DNA from: an uncultured Lysobacter sp.
GTDB taxonomy: Bacteria; Pseudomonadota; Gammaproteobacteria; Xanthomonadales; Xanthomonadaceae
Reading direction: 5' to 3'
DNA: 14,454 bases
Assembly (NCBI GenBank): GCA_902805755.1
Contig: CADCUA010000439.1
Coordinates: 1 to 14,454, forward strand
Notes under the pieces: model-generated
Databases searched by the model: none
Told to the model about the DNA's origin: nothing
What the model saw: the letters and a program-made list of their open reading frames with translations, nothing else
In this document: positions 6,094 to 13,641 of the stretch, in pieces
How positions within the stretch are numbered: the stretch's first letter is position 1
How the letters are laid out: the number at the start of each line of letters is the position of its first letter
Program-made: the position numbers and the translations under genes

Positions 6094-7713
6094 ATGATCT
6101 CGGCTGCCGATTTCCTGCTGGTGCTGAACCGCCGTGCGCAGCTGGACGCGCACCGTCGGCGGCCGCCGGGAGAATTCCCGGCCGGATGGCAGTGCTGGCT
6201 TGACGAATTGCAGGGGAAACGGGGGCGGGTTGTCGGCGCCCCCGCGGGCGCGTTCGTCGACGAGATGATGCAACGCGAGGTTGCCCCAGCGGGCCCGCGT
6301 GCGCCGGTGCTATCGCAGTGGCAGGCGTTCACTACCTTGTGGCGTCAGCAGTGGCACCCCGCCGAGCCTGAGGAACGCGGCACGCGGTGGTTTGCCGGCG
6401 CGGTGAGTGGCGGGTGGCATGTGCTGTTCGGTGCGCTGCTGCTGTGGCTGATGCATGTGCAATACCTTGCGGCGGTTGCGCCTCCGTTGGGCGAGGACGT
6501 GGTGCAGGTCGAATATATCGGCAGGGGCACGCCGGACGAGGCAGGTGGCCCGACGGAGCCGCAAGTGGACGCGGCGGCGGCGCAGCCCCGGTCGGCCGAG
6601 GCGCCCCAGACAGTCTCTGGCGCTCCGCCAGCAGCGGAGGTACCGCCCAGCAGCCCGGATGTTCCCGCTCGTGAACTCCCGCAGCCCGTGGCGACACCCC
6701 CTGCGGAGCAGCCGGTTGCGGTCAGCGAGCCCACGCCGGTACCTGATCCGGAGGCATTCGTGCTGCCGCCCACGCAGCCGCGCGTCGCGCAGATCGAGAT
6801 CACGGCACCCGAGTTGCGCGTGCGACCAACCCAGGTTGAAACCATCGACGTACCGGAGCCCGTACGCCAGGTTCCGCGTGAACTTCCGCAGGCGGTGCTT
6901 TCGCCGCGCCCGGTCGATATCCGTGTGCCGGACTTGGTCGCGCGGGACGTGCCTGCGCCGCTGCCACGGATCACGACGCCAAGCGTGCCCGCGCCTCGGG
7001 TGGATGCGCCGGTCCTCCGGGCGCCGACGGCGGTCGTGCGGGAGCGTGCCGTGCCCGCGCCATCTCCTCGCGTCGCGCCCCAGCCTGTAGCGGCGACCCA
7101 GTCTCCGTCGCCAACGCCGACCGATGCGCAGGCAAGAGCCGAGCGACCCGCAGCGCCGACGACCCGCTCTGTCGCGCCTGCCACAACAGGGGCGGGCCCA
7201 ACGACCGCAACATCGCCCGGCGCACCGCGCACCAGCGCGCGCGCTGACGACTGGGGTGATTCGACCCGCAGCGTGCCGGGCGGGCAGCGTGGCAGCCCAT
7301 CCGGGCTGCTGGACAGTAACGGCCGACCGCGCGTCGGGCAGGCGCCGGGATCCGCGTCGCCCGGGCAGCCGCCGGGAACGATCACGCAGGAAATCGCGAA
7401 CCTGGATCGCGCGGGCACCTGGCTTAAGCGCAAGCCCGTCGACTACACGCCGACCGCGTTCGACGACTACTGGCGACCGAACGAGACGCTGCTCCAGGAG
7501 TGGGTGCGTCGCAGCGTGCAGGAGGTGTACATCCCGATCCCGGGGACCGGGAAGCGCGTGGTGTGCAAAGTGTCGGTACTCGCGCTGGGCGGCGCCTGCG
7601 GTATCAGCGACCCGAATCTCAACGAACAGCCCGCAACCGCGCGTCCGCCGCCGGATATCCCGTTCAAGCCGCATCTGCAGGAAGGCAACGGGAGCGTTCG
7701 CGAAGGGGGCTGA
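6094..7713 (+). CDS. Proline-rich 'transmembrane repetitive protein' with TonB-like layout (539 aa)
   Basis: A cytoplasmic N-terminal region (about 1-100, including WQAFTTLWRQQWHPAEP) precedes one hydrophobic helix at about 104-128. A long periplasmic stretch (about 145-430) is rich in Pro, Ala, Val, Arg and Thr, with loose repeats of alternating Val/Ile and Pro-containing dipeptides (for example VETIDVPEPVRQVPRELP and VDIRVPDLVARDVPAPLP). A compact C-terminal domain (about 435-515) reads WRPNETLLQEWVRRSV, PIPGTGKRVVCKV and ACGISDPNLN, with cysteines C491 and C502 that could pair in the periplasm. The overall design resembles TonB or TolA: an inner-membrane anchor, an extended spacer and a small terminal domain. 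However, the terminal domain lacks obvious TonB motifs. I recall similar proteins annotated only as transmembrane repetitive protein in xanthomonads. Its function is unknown; linkage to nfuA may be conserved without functional meaning. Confidence 0.8.
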   Translation: MISAADFLLVLNRRAQLDAHRRRPPGEFPAGWQCWLDELQGKRGRVVGAPAGAFVDEMMQREVAPAGPRAPVLSQWQAFTTLWRQQWHPAEPEERGTRWFAGAVSGGWHVLFGALLLWLMHVQYLAAVAPPLGEDVVQVEYIGRGTPDEAGGPTEPQVDAAAAQPRSAEAPQTVSGAPPAAEVPPSSPDVPARELPQPVATPPAEQPVAVSEPTPVPDPEAFVLPPTQPRVAQIEITAPELRVRPTQVETIDVPEPVRQVPRELPQAVLSPRPVDIRVPDLVARDVPAPLPRITTPSVPAPRVDAPVLRAPTAVVRERAVPAPSPRVAPQPVAATQSPSPTPTDAQARAERPAAPTTRSVAPATTGAGPTTATSPGAPRTSARADDWGDSTRSVPGGQRGSPSGLLDSNGRPRVGQAPGSASPGQPPGTITQEIANLDRAGTWLKRKPVDYTPTAFDDYWRPNETLLQEWVRRSVQEVYIPIPGTGKRVVCKVSVLALGGACGISDPNLNEQPATARPPPDIPFKPHLQEGNGSVREGG

Positions 7714-7833
7714 ACCTCGAAGGTGCGATGGCCCGCGAACGCGAACGCGCGTTCAAGCAGTCAAAGGTGCGGCGATCCGGATGCACTGCATGAGCAGCGT
7801 GGTCCCTTGTAGGCCCTTCCAGCGGCTACGCAC

Positions 7834-7859
7834 AAAAAAGGCCCGCATCGCGGGCCTTT
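7834..7859. terminator. Bidirectional intrinsic terminator
   Basis: AAAGGCCCGC (7837-7846) and GCGGGCCTTT (7850-7859) form a perfect 10-bp stem around the loop ATC. On the minus strand the stem is followed by a run of six T (complement of 7834-7839), ideal for ending the cytochrome operon 33 nt after its last stop. On the plus strand the tail is TTTCCGTTT, weaker but adequate for the convergent nfuA operon. Confidence 0.88.
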
Positions 7860-7891
7860 CCGTTTCACACCGATGCACTATCGAGACACGG

Positions 7892-8368
7892 CTACTTGTC
7901 GTCGACGTTCGTGAAGTTGCCGTCGGTGTTGACCAGATGGGCGAGGGCACCCTGACGTGCGCCGAAATAGGCTGCGAGGTCCGCGATCTGCTGATCGGTC
8001 AGCGTCTGCGCCTGGCTGACCATCAGCGCATTGTCGCGGCGGCCGCCGCGGTAGCTCTGCAGTGCGTAAGCCAGGTAGTCGGAATACTGGCCCGCGAGCA
8101 CCGGATACGAGGCGTCGATCGGCGACTTGCCTTCCGGTCCGTGGCAATCGATGCAGGATTGCCCGGTGCCTTCCCGCTTCAGGTTGGCAAGCTTTTCGCC
8201 AGCATCGGCGTTGCCCGTCGGCAGGCCCGCCGACGACTGGCGCCCGGCATCGTCAGAATTCATGGCTGCGTGGCCTTCGGCATCGGCCTTCTGCTGGTTG
8301 CAGCCGGTGGACACCAGGGTAAGCAGGGCAATGGCGAGGATGGAGCGGATCGTCATGGGCATGCTCAC
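7892..8368 (-). CDS. Monoheme c-type cytochrome, lipoprotein (158 aa)
   Basis: Electron carrier exported by Sec and anchored by lipid. The signal peptide ends in LVSTGC (C23), followed by a polar linker. The haem c attachment motif is CIDCH (72-76), and M116 in NALMVSQAQTLTDQQIADLAAYF is the likely distal ligand, the pattern of cytochrome c4/c553-type class I domains. The frame can start at GTG 8368, overlapping the upstream stop as GTGA, or at ATG 8362 or 8356; all keep the signal peptide. I list the GTG for the 4-nt overlap, with low certainty on the exact start. It is the second gene of a two-cytochrome operon and is followed by a strong terminator. Each gene encodes one haem, whereas cytochrome c4 has two in one chain. 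Confidence 0.88.
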   Translation of the reverse strand: MSMPMTIRSILAIALLTLVSTGCNQQKADAEGHAAMNSDDAGRQSSAGLPTGNADAGEKLANLKREGTGQSCIDCHGPEGKSPIDASYPVLAGQYSDYLAYALQSYRGGRRDNALMVSQAQTLTDQQIADLAAYFGARQGALAHLVNTDGNFTNVDDK

Positions 8369-8754
8369 TTGACGGTCGACAGATAGGCGGCGAGGTCGGC
8401 GATGTCCTGCTCAGAGAAGCTCTGGGCCTGCGCCTGCATGGTCGGGTGCTTGCGTGCGCCGGTCTTGTAGCCCGTCAGCGCGCTCAGCAGGTACTGCTGC
8501 GACTGGCCTCCGATCTTCGGCACGCGGTAGTTCGGGTACGCATTGCGATAGCCCACCACGCCATGGCAGCCATGGCAGGTGTAGGCCAGTTCGCGACCGC
8601 GTGCCGCATTGCCGGCCGTTTCCGGCTGCGCAGCGGGCGCGGTGGCAGCCGGAGCCGCGGCAGGGGTGGCCGGAGCCTGGGCGTCCTGCGCGACGGACGC
8701 GAATGCGGCCGTGGTCAGGGCGAGGCAGGCGGCGATCATCAGCGGTCGCATCAT
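8365..8754 (-). CDS. Monoheme c-type cytochrome, periplasmic (129 aa)
   Basis: Small soluble electron carrier. A Sec signal peptide (about 1-22, cleaved near AFASVAQ) leads into an Ala/Pro-rich linker (about 26-45) and a class I cytochrome domain with CHGCH (60-64). M106 in HPTMQAQAQSFSEQDIADLAAYL is the probable distal ligand. The haem-distal half closely parallels that of the downstream cytochrome (Y-K/R-x-G-x-R, then M, then DQ/EQ-DIADLAAY), so the two are probably duplicates of one c4/c553-like domain. The stop overlaps the downstream GTG by 4 nt. Two ATG codons are adjacent (8754 and 8751), and the Shine-Dalgarno sequence is weak. The partner oxidase or reductase is not in the window. 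Confidence 0.88.
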   Translation of the reverse strand: MMRPLMIAACLALTTAAFASVAQDAQAPATPAAAPAATAPAAQPETAGNAARGRELAYTCHGCHGVVGYRNAYPNYRVPKIGGQSQQYLLSALTGYKTGARKHPTMQAQAQSFSEQDIADLAAYLSTVK

Positions 8755-8827
8755 GTAGTAGTCCGCAATCTGTGTAGGTCGGGCTTGGACAAGTCACACC
8801 GATGGAGCCCCGGCGTGCAAGCGCGCA

Positions 8828-8833
8828 AGTATA
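8828..8833 (-). promoter_or_regulatory. Candidate -10 element of the cytochrome operon
   Basis: On the minus strand bases 8833-8828 read TATACT, 5 of 6 to the -10 consensus, giving a leader of roughly 65-70 nt. The hexamer sits between two copies of GCGCGC (8821-8826 and 8834-8839), so the site is dyad-symmetric around the -10. No convincing -35 was found. Confidence 0.4.
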
Positions 8834-8948
8834 GCGCGCCATTCATGTGACGCAGCCGTATGAGCGTGCCGCAAGCGCCTACGCAGGGAGGCCGTGCAGG
8901 CGCATGACGACGGTCACCATGACCTTCGGGAGATGGAGCGAATCGCCC

Positions 8949-8976
8949 CCGGTGATATACCTATGTACAACACCGG
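8949..8976. promoter_or_regulatory. Dyad-symmetric operator candidate upstream of the RND efflux operon
   Basis: Arms CCGGTG (8949-8954) and CACCGG (8971-8976) are perfect inverted repeats. Symmetric inner matches TAC (8958-8960) and GTA (8965-8967), plus one further pair, give 10 of 12 paired positions around a CTAT centre. The site lies 38 bp before the adaptor ATG. A weak promoter pair (GTGATA at 8953 and CATACA at 8977, 18 bp apart) would place the dyad over the -35 and spacer, as expected for a repressor of the TetR or MarR kind. The regulator is not encoded nearby. Confidence 0.42.
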
Positions 8977-9014
8977 CATACAGCCGAAACGACACGTCAC
9001 TCGGGGCGCTTGAA

Positions 9015-10130
9015 ATGAAAGGACATCCACTCACCGGCCGCCACGGACTGCTGCTCGCAGCCGCGGCGCTTCCGTGCCTCCTCGCCCTCTCGGCCTGCAA
9101 AGGCAACGGCGAGGCACAGGCGAAGCCCGGCGAAAAAAAGGAGGCAGAAGCTGTTCCCGTCGAAGTGGCCCGTGCCGCGCACCGGCCGATCGCGGCCAGT
9201 TACGTGGGCACGGCGCCACTCGAACCGCAAGGCGAGGCGCAGGTGGTCGCGAAGACTTCGGGCGTCGCGCTGCAAGTGCTCGTCGAAGAAGGGCAGCAAG
9301 TGCGGGCAGGGCAGCCGCTCGTGCGCCTCGATGCGGCTCGTGCCGCACTGCAGGCGGCGCAGACATCGGCGCAGATGCACAAGCTTGAGAACAGTTTCGC
9401 GCGTGCACGCAAGCTCGCCGAGCAGCAACTGATGAGCGCAAGCGATCATGACCAGATCCGCTTCGACCTCGAGAATGCCCGTGCCGCAAACAGGCTCGCG
9501 AACCTGGAGCTGTCATACGCCACGGTTACCGCGCCCATCTCCGGCGTGATCGCGTCCCGCTCGATCAAGAACGGCAATTTCGTGCAGATCAACACGCCGA
9601 TCTTCCGCATCGTCGACACCGCGAAGCTGGAGGCCGTACTGAACGTGCCGGAACGCGAGCTGGCGACGTTGAAGGCGGGCCTGCCCGTGGAGCTGTCGGT
9701 TGACGCGATGCCCGGACAGACGTTCAAGGGCGCGGTCGATCGCGTGGCGCCGGTTGTGGATTCGGGCAGCGGCACCTTCCGCGTGATCACGGCTTTCAAC
9801 AGCGGCGGCCTGTTGCAGCCCGGCATGTTCGGTCGCATCCGCATCAATTACGACAATCGTGCGAATGCGCTGACCGTTCCGCGCGTCGCGTTGCTCGACG
9901 ATGAAGGCGACCCGGCGGTGTTCGTGCTCCGCGCCGGCAAGGTGGCCCGGGTGCCGGTGAAGCTCGGCTACATCGACGGTGCGTTTGCGGAAGTGCGCTC
10001 CGGTCTACGCGTCGGCGACCAGGTCGTAACAGCCGGTAAGAGCGCGCTGCGCGACGGGACGGCAGTGCAGGTGATTGGCGCGCCACGTTCCACTACCGCG
10101 TCGGCGCCGTCCGCCGCCACCCAGCAGTAA
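9015..10130 (+). CDS. RND efflux periplasmic adaptor (membrane fusion) lipoprotein (371 aa)
   Basis: Links an inner-membrane RND pump to an outer-membrane TolC-like channel. The start at 9015 (MKGHPLTGRH) gives a signal peptide with lipobox LSAC, lipidated at C28; the upstream frame extension has no such sense and is rejected. In order: barrel-sandwich halves at about 72-107 (VVAKTSGVALQVLVEEGQQVRAGQPLVRLD) and 168-200 (ATVTAPISGVIASR), separated by a short alpha-helical hairpin (about 108-165); a beta-barrel domain (about 203-280, including VPERELATLKAGLPVELSV and LLQPGMFGRIRI); and a membrane-proximal domain (about 283-355, LTVPRVALLDDEGDPAVFVL). The C-terminus is an Ala/Ser/Thr tail. The stop lies 16 nt before the GTG of the first permease. 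The substrate is unknown. Confidence 0.93.
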   Translation: MKGHPLTGRHGLLLAAAALPCLLALSACKGNGEAQAKPGEKKEAEAVPVEVARAAHRPIAASYVGTAPLEPQGEAQVVAKTSGVALQVLVEEGQQVRAGQPLVRLDAARAALQAAQTSAQMHKLENSFARARKLAEQQLMSASDHDQIRFDLENARAANRLANLELSYATVTAPISGVIASRSIKNGNFVQINTPIFRIVDTAKLEAVLNVPERELATLKAGLPVELSVDAMPGQTFKGAVDRVAPVVDSGSGTFRVITAFNSGGLLQPGMFGRIRINYDNRANALTVPRVALLDDEGDPAVFVLRAGKVARVPVKLGYIDGAFAEVRSGLRVGDQVVTAGKSALRDGTAVQVIGAPRSTTASAPSAATQQ

Positions 10131-10146
10131 GCGCGGGAGATCCAGC

Positions 10147-13100
10147 GTGAGCCATTCTTCGGACGCGAACCGTTCGTCCTCAAGCGCTTCGCCCCGCGGC
10201 GGACTGGTCGAGTTTTCCACCCGCCGTCGCGTGACTGTTGCGATGGTGACGATCACCTTCCTGCTGTTCGGCCTGCTCGCGCTGAGCGAGCTGAAGGTGA
10301 ATCTGCTACCGGACCTCAGCTATCCGACACTGACGGTGCGTACCGAATACACCGGCGCTGCACCCGCTGAAATTGAAACGCTGATCAGCGAGCCGGTGGA
10401 AGAAGCGGTCGGTGTGGTCAAGAACCTGCGGCGGCTGAAGTCGGTATCGCGCACCGGGCAGAGCGACGTTGTACTCGAGTTCGCCTGGGGCACCGACATG
10501 GATCGGGCCAGCCTTGAAGTGCGCGACAAGATGGAGATCGTGCAGCTGCCCACCGAAGCGAAGGCGCCGGTGCTGCTGCGATTCAATCCGTCCACCGAGC
10601 CGGTGATGCGGCTTGCGCTGTCCAGCAAGGATTCAAGTGATACCGCTGGCGCACTGAGACGGCTGACCGAGCTTCGTCGCTTTTCCGATGAGGATCTGAA
10701 AAAGCGACTTGAACCTGTCGATGGCGTTGCCGCGGTCAAGGTGGGCGGCGGCCTCGAGGACGAAATCCAGGTCGAGATCGACCAGCAGAAACTCGCACAG
10801 CTGAACCTTCCGATCGAAACGGTGATAAACCGGCTCAAGCAGGAGAACATCAACCTGTCGGGCGGGCGCCTTGAAGAAGGCTCGCAGCGCTTCCTCGTAC
10901 GCACCGTCAACCAGTTCCAGAGCGTCGCCGAAATGCGCGACATGCTCGTGACCACCAGCTCCGCCGGTGGCGGCGCAGCCCAGAGCGCTGCCGAGCAGAT
11001 GGCGCGCGTCGCCGCCGCATCGGGCGATGCAAGCGCGATGGCCGCGGCCGCATCGGTGCAGAGCACGTCGTCCGGCAGCCAGCCGGTTGCTGGTGGCGGC
11101 ATGCCGGTGCGCCTGAAAGACATTGCAGAAGTGCGCCAGGGCTACAAGGAACGCGAGGCGATCATTCGCCTTGCCGGCCGTGAAGCCGTCGAGCTCGCGA
11201 TCTACAAGGAGGGCGATGCGAACACCGTCGCCACCGCCGACGCGATCGAGGCGCAACTGAAGTCCATCCGTGAGCAGATGCCGAAGGACATCGAGCTCAC
11301 GGTCATCGACGACCAGTCGCAGTTCATCCGCCACGCGATCAGCGACGTGAAGTTCGATGCGTTCATCGGCGGCGTGCTCGCGGTGCTCGTCATCTTCCTG
11401 TTCCTGCGCGATGGCTGGAGCACGTTCGTTATCGCGCTGTCGCTGCCGGTTTCGATCATCACCACGTTCTTCTTCATGGGGCAGCTGGGCCTGAGCCTGA
11501 ACGTCATGTCGCTGGGCGGACTGGCGCTTGCAACCGGGCTGGTCGTCGACGACTCGATCGTGGTGCTCGAAAGCATCGCCAAGGCGCGCGAACGCGGGTT
11601 GGGCATTCTCGAAGCCGCGATTGTCGGCACGCGCGAAGTGAGCATGGCCGTCGTCGCGTCCACGCTGACCACGATTGCGGTGTTCCTGCCGCTGGTGTTC
11701 GTGCAGGGCATCGCGGGCCAGCTGTTCCGGGACCAGGCGCTTACGGTGGCGATCGCCATTGCGATCTCGCTGGTTGTCTCGATGACGCTGATCCCGATGC
11801 TCAGCGCGCTCAAGGGCCGTCCGTCCGAGCAGTTCCCCGAAGAAGCGCCGCATCCGCAGTGGCAGCCGCAGGCGCGCTGGCAGAAGCCGGTCGCATTGAC
11901 CGGACGGGGTTTCGGCGCGGTGCTTCGTTGGGCCTTCTACGGCATCGCCTGGGCGGTCGTGCGTATTGCCCGCGGCGTTGCCGCCGTGGTCGGCCCGGTG
12001 ATGCGCAAGGCCAGCGATATCGCGATGGCGCCCTATGCCATGGCGGAGCGCCGGTACATGCGCGTGCTGCCGGGTGCGTTGCAGCGCCCGATGCTGGTGC
12101 TCGGCCTCGCGGCCACCGCGTTCGCGTTGACGCTCGCTACGGTACCGATGCTTGGCGCGGACCTGATTCCGCAACTGGCGCAGGACCGTTTCGAAATGAC
12201 GGTAAAGCTGCCGCCCGGCACTCCATTGCGCGACACCGATCGGCTGGTGCGTGAGCTGCAGGAAAAGCACGCCAAGGAAGAGGGCATCCGTGCGATCTTC
12301 GGCGTGAGCGGTAGTGGCACGCGTCTGGACGCAAACCCCACCGAAAGCGGCGAGAACATCGGCAAGCTCTCGATCGTCATGGCCGAAGGCGGCAGCAAGG
12401 AGGTCGAGGCGGCTACGACCGAACGCCTGCGCGAAACGATGAAGGCGCACCCGGCCGCGCAGGTCGACTTCAGCCGCCCGCAGCTTTTCAGCTTCTCGAC
12501 GCCGCTGGAGATCGAATTGCGCGGACAGGACCTGGAGTCCATCCGCCTCGCAGGCCAGCGCATGGCTGCGCTGCTGCGTGAGAACCCGCATTACGTGGAC
12601 GTCAAATCCACCGTCGAAGCGGGCTTTCCGGAGATCCAGATCCGTTTCGATCAGGAGCGCGCCGCCGCGCTGGGCCTGACCACGCGTCAGCTCGCCGACG
12701 TCGTCGTCCGCAAGGTGCGTGGTGATGTGGCGACGCGCTACAGCTTCCGCGACCGCAAGATCGATGTGCTGGTGCGTGCACAGGAAAGCGACCGCGCTTC
12801 GGTTGAGAGCATCCGCAAGCTCATCGTGAACCCCGGCAGCGCACGCGCGGTGACGCTGGACGCGGTGGCGGACGTGGTGTCCACCACGGGTCCCAGCGAG
12901 ATCCATCGCGCCGACCAGGTGCGCGTCGCGGTCGTCTCGGCGAACCTGCGCGACGTAGACCTTGGCACTGCGATGCAGGAAGTGCAGGAGATGGTCGCCG
13001 ACCAGCCGCTGGGTGCCGGTATCGGCATGCACATCGGCGGGCAGGGCGAGGAACTGTCGGACTCGGTGCGCTCGCTGCTGTTCGCATTCGGGCTCGCGGT

Positions 13101-13641
13101 GTTCCTGGTGTACCTGGTGATGGCGTCGCAGTTCGAATCACTGCTGCACCCGTTCGTCATCCTGTTCACCATTCCGCTGGCCATGGTGGGCGCGGTACTG
13201 GCGCTGCTGCTCACGCGGTCGCCGGTGTCGGTGGTCGTGTTCATCGGCCTGATCCTGCTGGTCGGCCTGGTGGTCAAGAACGCGATCATCCTCATCGACA
13301 AGGTCAACCAGCTGCGCGAATCCGGCGTACCCAAGCGCGATGCACTGGTGGAGGGCGCTCGTTCGCGACTGCGCCCGATCATCATGACCACGCTGTGCAC
13401 GCTGTTCGGTTTCCTGCCGCTCGCGCTCGCGTTCGGTGAAGGTGCCGAGGTGCGCTCGCCGATGGCGATTACCGTGATCGGTGGCCTGCTGGTGTCGACG
13501 CTGCTCACGCTCGTCGTGATCCCGGTGGTTTACGACCGACTCGACCGCCGTAGCGATGAGCACTACGTCGCGCGTGGTCGGCGTGCGCAACACCGTCGCG
13601 AAGCAGGTGACGTCGGCGGCGCGGAGGCTGAGCCCGCATGA
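10147..13641 (+). CDS. RND efflux permease, HAE1-like, with two unusual insertions (1164 aa)
   Basis: Inner-membrane proton/drug antiporter subunit. I place the start at GTG 10147, 7 nt after a GGAG; the frame is open to 10075 but would overlap the adaptor. TM1 lies at about 30-47. The TM4 motif GLALATGLVVDDSIVVLE includes D468 and D469, and TM10 has LVVKNAIILIDKVNQ with K1044; these are the proton-relay residues of active RND pumps. Porter and docking domains flank them in normal order. Two parts are longer than usual: a Ser/Ala/Gly-rich insert (about 271-318) in the first docking domain, and a TM6-TM7 connection of about 95 residues (554-648) with extra hydrophobic sequence (about 588-618). 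The C-terminal tail after TM12 is hydrophilic and Arg-rich. The stop overlaps the next permease start as ATGA, so the two are translationally coupled, as in MdtABC/SmeIJK-type pumps with two different permeases. Confidence 0.92.
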   Translation: MSHSSDANRSSSSASPRGGLVEFSTRRRVTVAMVTITFLLFGLLALSELKVNLLPDLSYPTLTVRTEYTGAAPAEIETLISEPVEEAVGVVKNLRRLKSVSRTGQSDVVLEFAWGTDMDRASLEVRDKMEIVQLPTEAKAPVLLRFNPSTEPVMRLALSSKDSSDTAGALRRLTELRRFSDEDLKKRLEPVDGVAAVKVGGGLEDEIQVEIDQQKLAQLNLPIETVINRLKQENINLSGGRLEEGSQRFLVRTVNQFQSVAEMRDMLVTTSSAGGGAAQSAAEQMARVAAASGDASAMAAAASVQSTSSGSQPVAGGGMPVRLKDIAEVRQGYKEREAIIRLAGREAVELAIYKEGDANTVATADAIEAQLKSIREQMPKDIELTVIDDQSQFIRHAISDVKFDAFIGGVLAVLVIFLFLRDGWSTFVIALSLPVSIITTFFFMGQLGLSLNVMSLGGLALATGLVVDDSIVVLESIAKARERGLGILEAAIVGTREVSMAVVASTLTTIAVFLPLVFVQGIAGQLFRDQALTVAIAIAISLVVSMTLIPMLSALKGRPSEQFPEEAPHPQWQPQARWQKPVALTGRGFGAVLRWAFYGIAWAVVRIARGVAAVVGPVMRKASDIAMAPYAMAERRYMRVLPGALQRPMLVLGLAATAFALTLATVPMLGADLIPQLAQDRFEMTVKLPPGTPLRDTDRLVRELQEKHAKEEGIRAIFGVSGSGTRLDANPTESGENIGKLSIVMAEGGSKEVEAATTERLRETMKAHPAAQVDFSRPQLFSFSTPLEIELRGQDLESIRLAGQRMAALLRENPHYVDVKSTVEAGFPEIQIRFDQERAAALGLTTRQLADVVVRKVRGDVATRYSFRDRKIDVLVRAQESDRASVESIRKLIVNPGSARAVTLDAVADVVSTTGPSEIHRADQVRVAVVSANLRDVDLGTAMQEVQEMVADQPLGAGIGMHIGGQGEELSDSVRSLLFAFGLAVFLVYLVMASQFESLLHPFVILFTIPLAMVGAVLALLLTRSPVSVVVFIGLILLVGLVVKNAIILIDKVNQLRESGVPKRDALVEGARSRLRPIIMTTLCTLFGFLPLALAFGEGAEVRSPMAITVIGGLLVSTLLTLVVIPVVYDRLDRRSDEHYVARGRRAQHRREAGDVGGAEAEPA

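Noticed and set aside
7743..7754. 12-bp palindrome GAACGCGCGTTC after the repetitive-protein gene
   Set aside because: Isolated, GC-rich and short; the true terminator lies 80 bp further on and nothing links this site to a function.
8847..9014. Extension of the RND adaptor upstream of 9015
   Set aside because: It would bury the lipoprotein signal peptide inside the chain and would cover the operator candidate.
8879..9106. 75-codon minus-strand frame in the divergent spacer, as a possible small regulator or leader peptide
   Set aside because: It overlaps the adaptor start, has no convincing ribosome-binding site and matches no known small protein.
10075..10146. Start of the first permease at 10075
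   Set aside because: It would overlap the adaptor by 56 nt with an Arg/Pro-rich shadow sequence; GTG 10147 has a well-placed GGAG.
10633..13032. 799-codon open frame on the minus strand opposite the first RND permease
   Set aside because: Shadow of the permease: composition is His/Arg/Asp-rich without domains or a plausible ribosome-binding site.
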